A stretch of DNA of 36,119 bases from Pseudomonadota bacterium (GCA_022565025.1 JADFKH010000002.1:7501-43619); one strand, 5' to 3'; shown: positions 22,099-29,940, counted from the stretch's first letter. Numbers and translations are program-made. The notes: a model not told the origin generated them from the sequence alone.

Positions 22099-22406
22099 CG
22101 TTCAAGCTCTGCAATAATTTTTCGCTCCAGAGGTTCGAAATAGCGGTTGGCAATCCATATGTAAATCAGGGTCAAAATGAAAGTCAGGGCCAGGATCGCA
22201 TAGCCCATCGCAATGCCAACCGGGACGATGCCGTCGCTAAACACCGGGCGGGCGAGAAATGAGGGGAAATAGACAGACAACAGCCCGTACGTTAGGTAAG
22301 ACCCCAATAAAACAAGGAGAAACGACCATGATACCCGGCGACGCAAAGACACCAGTTTATGGAAGTTTTTATTGGTCTGAATCTTCTTATTGGTTGGTGA
22401 GAGCAT
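22095..22406 (-). CDS. DUF485 family membrane protein (YjcH-like)
   Basis: Two-TM protein with SYLTYGLLSVYFPSFLARPVF...VPVGIAMGYAILALTFILTLIYIWIANRYFEPLERKII; overlaps symporter start. Confidence 0.88.
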   Translation of the reverse strand: MLSPTNKKIQTNKNFHKLVSLRRRVSWSFLLVLLGSYLTYGLLSVYFPSFLARPVFSDGIVPVGIAMGYAILALTFILTLIYIWIANRYFEPLERKIIAELER

Positions 22407-22839
22407 CTTCCCCCAAGTTCAAAATCTCTTTGATCAAATGCGCACGTACCGCGCTGACATTGGCCAAAGGAGGCTGGCGGTAGCGGGAAATTTCTTTTCT
22501 CGAATACGGAACAAAATCAGCGGGCAGTTGCTCGCTGCTGAAATTTTCCAGAATCCAGTTGAGTACCCCCGCAACTTCAGCATCGCTCAGTGCCGACTGA
22601 GAAGTGCCGGGAACCCGGATCAAGAACTCCCGCCCACCCGGAACCTGCAGGAAGCGGCCAACTTCATGCTTAAGTGCAGGGACCTTCCCCGGCGTGCCGG
22701 CGCCATCGGCCAGGTGGCAACCCTGGCATTGCAGGATGTAATTGATGCGTGGTGAATAGGATTTTCCCGCCTGCGCAGTCAAGCACCACAAAAGCAGCAA
22801 AATTCCGCCTGTAGTTGCATGCAAAGTCTGCCGGAACAT
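22387..22839 (-). CDS. c-type cytochrome-like protein of amine dehydrogenase cluster, paralog 2
   Basis: TGATG overlap with upstream aauA; signal peptide; LQCQGCHLADGAGTPGKVPALKHEVGRFLQVPGGREFLIRVPG. Confidence 0.82.
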   Translation of the reverse strand: MFRQTLHATTGGILLLLWCLTAQAGKSYSPRINYILQCQGCHLADGAGTPGKVPALKHEVGRFLQVPGGREFLIRVPGTSQSALSDAEVAGVLNWILENFSSEQLPADFVPYSRKEISRYRQPPLANVSAVRAHLIKEILNLGEDALTNQ

Positions 22840-23363
22840 CAAGTGTCTGCGACCGCCAGTCCGAGCACAACGGCGGTGGAACAATTGTAGGGAATGTCCA
22901 CCGATGACGTGGCACACCAGTTGATGTCATTGGACAGGGACGGCATGTAAACCGGTTTTTCACCCTCGTTGCGATTACACAGGCAACGGCCGCAGCTGGA
23001 TTTACCGCAACAGTCATTGTAGGAAATAATATAGTCCTTGCCGTCAACCGGGTTGGTGCAGGTACCAATCCAGGTAATCGGGGAAATCGTGGTGCCTGGC
23101 GGACAGCTGTTGTAGCTGCCGCCGCAGCAATCGCACAGGAATCCGTCGATGGCGCAATAACGCCAGTAATCACAATTCCTGGGGTCGCCACTTTCCTCGG
23201 GTGCTGAAGGTCGTTTGCTCTGGCTTGCCCTGGCCACTGGCAACAGCGGTACCACCGCGGCTCCCAGCATCAAGGTTCCAAGACGGGCAACAAAACTTCG
23301 CCGCGAACTTTGCCGCGCCATGGATCTTGCCGAATTTTCGGAAAATTCATCCAGCCATTTCAT
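22839..23363 (-). CDS. aauA: TTQ-dependent aralkylamine dehydrogenase light (beta) subunit, copy 2
   Basis: MKWLDEFSENSARSMARQSSRRSFVARLG leader; CDYWRYCAIDGFLCDCCGGSYNSCPPG...TWIGTCTNP...DCCGKSSCGRCLCN...SNDINWCAT. Confidence 0.93.
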   Translation of the reverse strand: MKWLDEFSENSARSMARQSSRRSFVARLGTLMLGAAVVPLLPVARASQSKRPSAPEESGDPRNCDYWRYCAIDGFLCDCCGGSYNSCPPGTTISPITWIGTCTNPVDGKDYIISYNDCCGKSSCGRCLCNRNEGEKPVYMPSLSNDINWCATSSVDIPYNCSTAVVLGLAVADT

Positions 23364-23907
23364 AGGTTTGATCTCCAAGCATATTTTCGATCTGCTTTGC
23401 GCTGTTGACCGGGCTGCTGGCGCGCAAAATTCCTTTTTCATCGACCAGTGCCGCGAACGGTAACTGGCCGACCTGCATCGTCAGGCCCAGTTGTGGTGAA
23501 AGGACACAGGGCCAGGATTCCATTCCTTGCGCCTTGAGCCATACACGGTGCTCTTCGGTGTCTCCATCGCTGGCCAGCACGACATCCAGCCAGCCAGCCT
23601 CACGGTTGCGTATGGCCTGCAGCACGGGTAGCAGCGTCTTGCAAACCGGACAACTGGGCGAAAGAAAAAACAGTAAGGTACTTTTTCCGTTGCCTGGCCC
23701 GCCACCCAAACGCAAGGGATGGCCATCCAGTGTGTGCATTTCTAAAACCGGCATCTCTTCTCCAGCCTTCAATCCCGATGATGCCTTGCGTGCCCCTGCC
23801 GGTGCAACACGCTCGTACAAAACACCAAGCTGGCGAACCAAGGCCAACACCACAGCCAGCAGGACCAGTACAAGAACCCAGAGGATGATATTGGAGGCGA
23901 TAAGCAT
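23347..23907 (-). CDS. mauD: MauD-like thioredoxin-fold accessory protein (copy 2)
   Basis: LLFFLSPSCPVCKTLLPVLQAIR; LYERVAPAGARKASSGLKAGEEMPVLEMHTLDGHPLRLGG. Confidence 0.9.
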   Translation of the reverse strand: MLIASNIILWVLVLVLLAVVLALVRQLGVLYERVAPAGARKASSGLKAGEEMPVLEMHTLDGHPLRLGGGPGNGKSTLLFFLSPSCPVCKTLLPVLQAIRNREAGWLDVVLASDGDTEEHRVWLKAQGMESWPCVLSPQLGLTMQVGQLPFAALVDEKGILRASSPVNSAKQIENMLGDQTYEMAG

Positions 23908-23939
23908 GTTTTGCCGTTTGCTGCCTTGGTGTGAAATCT

Positions 23940-25094
23940 TCAGGGGGTTTGCAGCAAAGTGGGTGTAAACCCGATTTCATGCACACTGCGCAAATGTTTT
24001 CCGCTGAAAGCATCATAGACATCCAGCGTGGGGTCGCCGATAAAAATTGAAAACATCAAGGGCGCGTCATCCTTGCTGACCTGGATGGAAGTCGCAAGCC
24101 TGTCGAGTTTTATTTTCTGGATCTGCTGCTGGGTCTTCAGGTCATACACCCAGACATCCTGGCCGGGGTCCTTGTGGGTGCCATTGCCTCCCTGGTGCAC
24201 CAGGGAATACAGTTTGCCGCTGGCTTCATGTACCGCCAGGTGCTGAATGCCGCCGGGCCGCCAGGACTCGCCTCGCTCGGCTGCGCTGAACAACGACCAG
24301 CTTTTGCCCGGCTTCGGCTGATCACCCGACACATCGACCGGGTAGACATCGCCCTTGAATGAGACAAAAATCCAGGTATCCCCCCAGCGCACGGCCTTTT
24401 CAGTTACCGGATCGGTCTGTGGGTCGAAAAACGGGTCGTTGCGTTGTTTATTCGTGACCTCTCCGGCGTCATTCAAGGTGACCGTCATCAGGCTGCCATC
24501 ACCACACATCATCAGGAAGCTTCTTATTCCGGATGGCAGCACCAGGGCACAGCCGGCGGTGGTGGTTTCGCCGACCAGGCGACGCTCTTTTACGTCGATA
24601 ATGCTTACCGATTGTGCCGGCGTAAAGTTGTACACAATCAGAAAACGATCGTCATCCGTCAGGGCGAAATAATTATGCGTCGGCATGGCGGAAAAACGCT
24701 TGCTTGGAATGACCACTTCACCGGTCGGTTTAAGGTTTCGTGGGTCGTAAAAAGTGATGACATCAGTACGCTCGCCGCGCGTGCCGCGGGAGAAGTAAGT
24801 TTCCGGTGAATAAATCTGCGAATAGTCTGATGGTAGTTCCAGAGCGACAAACCCCATGCCGGTGCTCAACATGCCTAGAAACCGGCCGGAATCGCCATCG
24901 ACAAGATAGGCTTTACCATCCGCCATGTGATGAAAAACGATGTCACTGACCCATACCCAATGAGGATTGGGTTCAGCCGACAGGACTACGGATTCCGGCA
25001 CGCCTTCGGGCTTGATTTCTGCCTGGCTTGCTACCGGCAGTGACAAAACCCACAGCAGGAAAATTAGTTTTCGCAACATAAGCTTAGCCTTCAT
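23940..25094 (-). CDS. aauB: Aralkylamine dehydrogenase heavy (alpha) subunit, copy 2
   Basis: Signal peptide; YFSRGTRGERTDVITFYDPRNLKPTGEVVIPSKRFSAMPTHNYFALTDDDRFLIVYNFTPAQSVSIIDV; EASGKLYSLVHQGGNGTHKDPGQDVWVYDL. Confidence 0.92.
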   Translation of the reverse strand: MKAKLMLRKLIFLLWVLSLPVASQAEIKPEGVPESVVLSAEPNPHWVWVSDIVFHHMADGKAYLVDGDSGRFLGMLSTGMGFVALELPSDYSQIYSPETYFSRGTRGERTDVITFYDPRNLKPTGEVVIPSKRFSAMPTHNYFALTDDDRFLIVYNFTPAQSVSIIDVKERRLVGETTTAGCALVLPSGIRSFLMMCGDGSLMTVTLNDAGEVTNKQRNDPFFDPQTDPVTEKAVRWGDTWIFVSFKGDVYPVDVSGDQPKPGKSWSLFSAAERGESWRPGGIQHLAVHEASGKLYSLVHQGGNGTHKDPGQDVWVYDLKTQQQIQKIKLDRLATSIQVSKDDAPLMFSIFIGDPTLDVYDAFSGKHLRSVHEIGFTPTLLQTP

Positions 25095-25140
25095 AAAAAC
25101 GGGCGAGGGCAGGACCCGCGTCCGTTTAAAGTACCACTTC

Positions 25141-25172
25141 GTGTAAACATAAACTGGTTTAAGCATAGACTG
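25141..25172. promoter_or_regulatory. 16-bp tandem direct repeats upstream of aauB copy 2, candidate operator
   Basis: gtgtaaacataaactg / gtttaagcatagactg, 13/16 identical, 47-78 bp upstream of ATG. Confidence 0.45.
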
Positions 25173-25216
25173 ATTTAACGGAAATTCAAGGATCCCGGGC
25201 CGCAACCAATGCCAGC

Positions 25217-25239
25217 ACACAGAATTCCCCTTTCTGTGT
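25217..25239. repeat. Perfect inverted repeat ACACAGAA-N7-TTCTGTGT
   Basis: acacagaattcccctttctgtgt between the MFS stop and the aauB copy 2 start. Confidence 0.8.
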
Positions 25240-25259
25240 CAACACAAAAGAGGACATGC

Positions 25260-26489
25260 TTATTCCTCGCCTCCAGCTTCGGCAATAGCCTGCCCGTTTA
25301 CGTCCTGTTTTGTCATTGCACCATCGGGGTCATGTGTATTGCGGATGATCAGGTAACCCGTTGCGGACAACAAGACCGCCACGGTGACCCCGATTGCCGT
25401 GGGCACCAGGGTGTTGTTGTAAAAAAGTCCTACCAGGTAACCCAGCAGAGCGCCCAATGAAATTTGCAGAAACCCAAAAACAGAAGAAGCTTTTCCTGCA
25501 TCTTTTGGTAGTTCTGAAATAGCCCCCATCTGGCCAATTGACAAGCACAGCCCAGCCGACATGAACACCAGGAAAAAAGCAAAAAGTACCGGCATGAGCC
25601 GATAAACTTCAAATGATGCCAGCACGAGAAGCAGTCCAGCTGCAGCCAGACCGACCCACTGCCCCAGGGCCAACACCCTGATGATACCCCAACGATTGAC
25701 CCGGCGGGAGCTGATCACTGCACCTGTGATATAGCCAAACACCACGCTCATGAAAGTGTAACCAAAATATTCCGGCTCAACGCCCAGCAATTCAATCACG
25801 ATAAAAGAAGTGGTGGAGATGTAGCAGAACATTGCGGCATAGGTTGCTCCGCCGCACAGGGTATAGCCGACAAAGTTGCGCTTAGCGAGGCATAGTGAAA
25901 ACTGACTGAAAATATGACTCAGCTTCAAGGGTGAATCGCCAATCGTTTTACAGGACTCTTGCAGCCTGCTCACCGCAATGATGGTGATCAAACCTAGCAT
26001 CAGCAACAGGATAAAGTGAGCACGCCAGGTGAAAACGTACAGCAGCCAGCTGCCGAATATTGGTGCAATGGCCGGCACCAGGGCCATTGCACCGGCGATT
26101 GCGGCCATCACCCTGGCCGCGTCCCTTCGACTGTAACTGTCCGCCACTATGGCGCGGGCCAGCACCGGCCCGCAGGCCCCGCCAAGTCCCTGGACGAAGC
26201 GTGCAGCAATTAATGTGTTGATGTCCTGGGCGGCAGCACAGCCCAGGGTCGCGATTGCGTAAATGGCCAGGCCCAGGTAAAGCAGCGGCTTGCGGCCATA
26301 CCGGTCGGAAATGCTGCCATAAAAAAGCTGGCCTATTGCGAAGCCCAGCAAAAAAATACTCAGGGTCAGCTGCCCCTGGCTGATGTTCGCTCCCAGGCTT
26401 GCAATCAATTGCGGTATGGCTGGCAGGTAAAGATCCGTGGAAATGGCCATCGTGGCCACCAGGCCTGCAAGGGTAATTCGCTGCAGCAA
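25260..26489 (-). CDS. Bcr/CflA-family MFS efflux transporter
   Basis: STDLYLPAIPQLIASLGA..GQLFYGSISDRYGRKPLLYLGLAIYAIATLGCAAAQDINTLIAARFVQGLGGACGPVLARAIVAD. Confidence 0.94.
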   Translation of the reverse strand: MLQRITLAGLVATMAISTDLYLPAIPQLIASLGANISQGQLTLSIFLLGFAIGQLFYGSISDRYGRKPLLYLGLAIYAIATLGCAAAQDINTLIAARFVQGLGGACGPVLARAIVADSYSRRDAARVMAAIAGAMALVPAIAPIFGSWLLYVFTWRAHFILLLMLGLITIIAVSRLQESCKTIGDSPLKLSHIFSQFSLCLAKRNFVGYTLCGGATYAAMFCYISTTSFIVIELLGVEPEYFGYTFMSVVFGYITGAVISSRRVNRWGIIRVLALGQWVGLAAAGLLLVLASFEVYRLMPVLFAFFLVFMSAGLCLSIGQMGAISELPKDAGKASSVFGFLQISLGALLGYLVGLFYNNTLVPTAIGVTVAVLLSATGYLIIRNTHDPDGAMTKQDVNGQAIAEAGGEE

Positions 26490-26530
26490 GAAGTCTCTCC
26501 TTTAGCTGGAATTGCTCATTTGTGCGCTTG

Positions 26531-26992
26531 CTATTGAACCATGTACAAGGTAAGAATTTCCGCGACCAGCGCTGGTTTTTTCTTGTTTTCAATTTCTACT
26601 GTAACCATACTTTTGACCATCCATTGCCCAGGTTTCTTCTGGGAAACCACCAGTAATTTTTGGCGCGAACGGATTCTCTCACCTATGCTGACCGGCTGAA
26701 GATACCTGATTTTATTCGAGCCGTAATTGATCACCATGACCAGGCCCTCGGGCACGATCAGGTTCTGGGCGTTGAGGTAGGACAGTAATGAAAGCGTCAG
26801 GAAGCCATGTGCGATGGTGCCACCGAAAGGTGAGTGTGCCGCGCGCTCAGGGTCTACGTGGATGAATTGATGGTCATTGGTAGCGCTGGCAAACTGATTA
26901 ACTCTTTCCTGGTCAATCAACAGCCAGTCTGAAGGTTCGAGTTCTCTTCCCGCGCTTGATGCAAATTCGTTCAGGCTGACAATAACCGTCAT
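26531..26992 (-). CDS. MaoC-family (R)-enoyl-CoA hydratase
   Basis: DWLLIDQERVNQFASATNDHQFIHVDPERAAHSPFGGTIAHGFLTLSLL, hotdog-fold hydratase signature with D/H catalytic pair. Confidence 0.93.
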   Translation of the reverse strand: MTVIVSLNEFASSAGRELEPSDWLLIDQERVNQFASATNDHQFIHVDPERAAHSPFGGTIAHGFLTLSLLSYLNAQNLIVPEGLVMVINYGSNKIRYLQPVSIGERIRSRQKLLVVSQKKPGQWMVKSMVTVEIENKKKPALVAEILTLYMVQ

Positions 26993-27281
26993 TTCGGTCT
27001 CCGGCTTATGGGTGCAGTAAACAAGCTATCTTAGTTTAAATTTAGCCCAGGTTCCCCCGAGCGTGTCACTATTGTGGAAACCCAGCACTCGACTCATTTG
27101 CTGCACTTGGCGAAAACTGTAAATCAGCAAAGCTTGGTGGATGTAACACCTTGATTGGGGCCCAAAGCAGGCAACACCCAGTTGTATTATATTTTAAGGT
27201 TGTGAAGTAAATTCTGAACTTTTCGTTTTCTAAACAATCGGCGTTTGGAATAACACTGGCGCGACGACAGGAGTTGATACT

Positions 27282-28244
27282 GTGCAACCGTTCGTTAGTA
27301 CCTGGTCGACAGACACGTTCGCGATGTGTGACCGGTACGATGCCTGGACGAACATGTTGAACGAGACCTACGGTCGCTGGGAAGTCAATAAACCGGATAA
27401 GCCCGATTTCAACGGTTCCGTCGAGCTTTATGACGATACCAAACTGCAAATCATCGACTGCATTTGTGATCCCTGCGGTGCAACACGTACCCGTGCCAGC
27501 ATTATGGCTGACGATCGTGAGACCCTAACGATCCAGATTGTACTCGAGGGGCGCGAGTATATTGACTTCAACGGTGAGGAAATACTATTGAAGTTGGGTG
27601 ACGTTCTGATCTGGGACAGCACGAAACCGATGTCGTTTCGCGTTCAGGAACGGCTGCACAAAATATCCGTTGTTTTACCATTGGCGCGCTTCCAATCTTG
27701 GCTTCCCAGATCATGGTTTTCAATCCGACACTCCATTGACGGTCACTCAAACGCCGGTCTGTTGTTAGCTAAACATATTGAATCGTTGTCCACGTCGGTT
27801 TTTAACGGAGGCTGCAAGGATGATTATGCACTGATCGATGCCACCATAGACGTGCTGGTGAATGCACTGGACATGGGGAATGCCGATGATCCAAAACCAT
27901 TACGGGTCACGCAATTGCATAACAGCAAACAGTACATTATGGCCAATATCCAGGACCAGTCTCTGTCACCGGCTGTGATCGCGAAAGCCGGCGGTATGTC
28001 GACACGATACTTGCATTGGTTGTTTGAAGCCACCAACGAAACGGTAAATCAATACATTTTTCACCAGCGATTGAATTTATGTGCCCGCGACCTCATGAAC
28101 CCGCATATGAAGCACAGAAAACTTATTGATATCGCGTTTTTCTGGGGATTCCTGGATGCGTCGCATTTCAGCAAGCGTTTCAAACAGCAATACGGGATGT
28201 CGCCCCGGTTGTTTCGCGAAAAGATGTATAGGCCAACCTGCTGA
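27282..28244 (+). CDS. AraC-family regulator (FeaR-like, AraC-binding-like N-terminal domain)
   Basis: GTG start; C-terminal two HTHs: LSPAVIAKAGGMSTRYLHWLFEATNETVNQYIFHQRLNLCARDL...LIDIAFFWGFLDASHFSKRFKQQYGMSPRLFRE. Confidence 0.88.
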   Translation: MQPFVSTWSTDTFAMCDRYDAWTNMLNETYGRWEVNKPDKPDFNGSVELYDDTKLQIIDCICDPCGATRTRASIMADDRETLTIQIVLEGREYIDFNGEEILLKLGDVLIWDSTKPMSFRVQERLHKISVVLPLARFQSWLPRSWFSIRHSIDGHSNAGLLLAKHIESLSTSVFNGGCKDDYALIDATIDVLVNALDMGNADDPKPLRVTQLHNSKQYIMANIQDQSLSPAVIAKAGGMSTRYLHWLFEATNETVNQYIFHQRLNLCARDLMNPHMKHRKLIDIAFFWGFLDASHFSKRFKQQYGMSPRLFREKMYRPTC

Positions 28245-28318
28245 AGTCAGCATAATCGGTAAAGGCAAGTCGGCCGTTGACAGGCTTGGCCTCGGCGATC
28301 AGCCTCTCAATATGCGTG

Positions 28319-28780
28319 CTAGCCGCCGGAAGCTGTGGCCTCCCACGCGTCCTGCACATCTTTCCAGGTAATCAGTGCAATCGTATTGCCGTCTTCATCG
28401 ACAAAATTCAGTGGTCCCAGGAACGTCATGTAAAACTCGCTGTCCTCCGGGAAGTAGGTCTCAGTGTGCAATGCCATGCACGATTCGTAGCCGTAACCAG
28501 GAGCGGTGGCTGTGCTACCGCCCTCGCCCTCGCCACCTCTGACCTCCATTTTCCCTTTTGTCAGGAAGTATTCCCCGGGGCCGATATGCACGTGTGGCGC
28601 AAAAGACGACCCTTTTGGACATTTGTAGTAGGCCGTCCAGGCGCCCATTTCTGGAGAAACATTGAGTAATTTCCAGCGTATCCCGCCCTTACTCAAGCCT
28701 TCCGGGAAGTCAGCCCATTCGATTTCGTCCATTTGCACATAGCGACCCTTTACCGGGTCAAGGTGCATAGGTGTGCTCAT
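28319..28780 (-). CDS. Cupin dioxygenase similar to acetylacetone-cleaving enzyme Dke1
   Basis: SFAPHVHIGPGEYFLTKGKMEVRGGEGEGGSTATAPGYGYESCMALHTETYFPEDSEFYMTFLGPLNFVDEDGNTIALITW; three-His set H63, H65, H105. Confidence 0.8.
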   Translation of the reverse strand: MSTPMHLDPVKGRYVQMDEIEWADFPEGLSKGGIRWKLLNVSPEMGAWTAYYKCPKGSSFAPHVHIGPGEYFLTKGKMEVRGGEGEGGSTATAPGYGYESCMALHTETYFPEDSEFYMTFLGPLNFVDEDGNTIALITWKDVQDAWEATASGG

Positions 28781-28842
28781 AAATTTCTCCTCTAAGGTTG
28801 ATTTGATTCTTGGCTTGGCTGGTTATTGATTTGGTATTTCCT

Positions 28843-29415
28843 TTAAGACCCGGTAATCAGGGCCGCTGAAAGCGCCGCCAGGCCGTTTGCTTCAAGGATT
28901 TCGATCCAGTAACCGTCTGGATCTTTAATGAATGCCAACCCTTTCATCGATCCTTCATCGGGCCGTTTCACAAATTCAACACCCAGGTCCGTGAAGCGCT
29001 CGCAAGCAGCGTAAACATCGGGAACGGACAAGCCAATGTGTCCAAAACCTCTTGGATCGTCGTTGCCATTATGGTATCCGGCAAAGTCCTCGTCGTCTTC
29101 GGTGCCCCAGTTATGTGTCAGCTCGAGTAACGCCTTCTGCCGAAAAGTGTAGGCTGTGCGTTCCACAGGGTCGTCCGGAATCACTTCATCCGGCTCCACG
29201 TAGCCCAAAAAGAACAGCGAAAACTGCATGTCGGGGAAATCAAGCTGTTTGATTAACGTCATTCCCAGAATATTTGAATAGAAATCCAGCGATCGCTGCG
29301 GATCCTTTACGCGTAACATGGTCTGATTGAATATGAAGTCACTTGTGTCAGGCAATGACACGACCTTTCCTTCACCTGGAAGGTTTTCATTTCTAGCCAG
29401 CGAGCTGTCAGACAT
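28843..29415 (-). CDS. gloA: Lactoylglutathione lyase (glyoxalase I, long Zn-type)
   Basis: [44 protein letters not shown]...[47 protein letters not shown]...[17 protein letters not shown]. Confidence 0.96.
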   Translation of the reverse strand: MSDSSLARNENLPGEGKVVSLPDTSDFIFNQTMLRVKDPQRSLDFYSNILGMTLIKQLDFPDMQFSLFFLGYVEPDEVIPDDPVERTAYTFRQKALLELTHNWGTEDDEDFAGYHNGNDDPRGFGHIGLSVPDVYAACERFTDLGVEFVKRPDEGSMKGLAFIKDPDGYWIEILEANGLAALSAALITGS

Positions 29416-29454
29416 TCAAAATTCCTCGATTGATTGGTGGGAGAATCCTGCCCC

Positions 29455-29919
29455 TTACCTTACCGTTTTATTGCTGGCTTCATGCGCTGCCTGGATGCGG
29501 CGGAGTTCTTCCCAGCCCAGGTAGCCGGTGAAGCTGTTGTCGTCGAAGAACAGGACCGGCCCATGACAGATGAAAAGATAGTCGGTGTCCTCCAAGGCGA
29601 CCGTGGTGTCGTGGACCATGCCGTTGGGCTCGTAGAGATAGTCGCCGGCCTCCAGGATGCCGTCGCGGACCTGCAGCTTGCCCGACAGGACAAACACGTG
29701 CGCTGGGCTCAGGTGCTTGTGCGGTGGCGCCGTGTACCCTTTGAGCCAGCGGAAGAGTACGGCCCAGCCACCGGACTCCGACCCGGTCCAGAGGATCTTC
29801 ATGAAGCCCCGCTCCGGGTCGGCTTCCATCGGGATCCATTCCATCTCAGCGGTTTTAGCGAGCGAATCCATGAGTTCGCTGTTGAAGGGAGTAATATCTT
29901 GTCCTGCTGGAGTTATCAT
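29455..29919 (-). CDS. Cupin-fold dioxygenase-like protein (2,4'-dihydroxyacetophenone dioxygenase-like)
   Basis: YTAPPHKHLSPAHVFVLSGKLQVRDGILEAGDYLYEPNGMVHDTTVALEDTDYLFICHGPVLFFDD. Confidence 0.7.
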   Translation of the reverse strand: MITPAGQDITPFNSELMDSLAKTAEMEWIPMEADPERGFMKILWTGSESGGWAVLFRWLKGYTAPPHKHLSPAHVFVLSGKLQVRDGILEAGDYLYEPNGMVHDTTVALEDTDYLFICHGPVLFFDDNSFTGYLGWEELRRIQAAHEASNKTVR

Positions 29920-29940
29920 AAATACCGCCTGTTTCTGGCT

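Noticed and set aside
21448-22153. ORFs of 186 aa (+) and 220 aa (-) overlapping the symporter
   Set aside because: Alternative frames of the SSS transporter gene; low-complexity His/Gln/Arg-rich translations typical of shadows.
13049-25094. Interpretation as a methylamine (C1) utilisation mau cluster
   Set aside because: Light-subunit motifs, the adjacent paaK and the FeaR-like regulator fit aralkylamine oxidation better; no mauG, mauF or amicyanin genes are seen. Alignment is still needed to be decisive.
28245-28318. Protein-like reading STHIERLIAEAKPVNGRLAFTDYADFSRLAY on the minus strand downstream of the Dke1-like gene
   Set aside because: No start, overlaps the AraC 3' end, too short to distinguish a gene relic from chance.
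29480-29839. Alternative-frame ORFs over the second cupin (29480..29839 -, 29460..29693 -, 29434..29961 +)
   Set aside because: GC-rich gene producing open alternative frames; only the 29455..29919 frame has cupin motifs.
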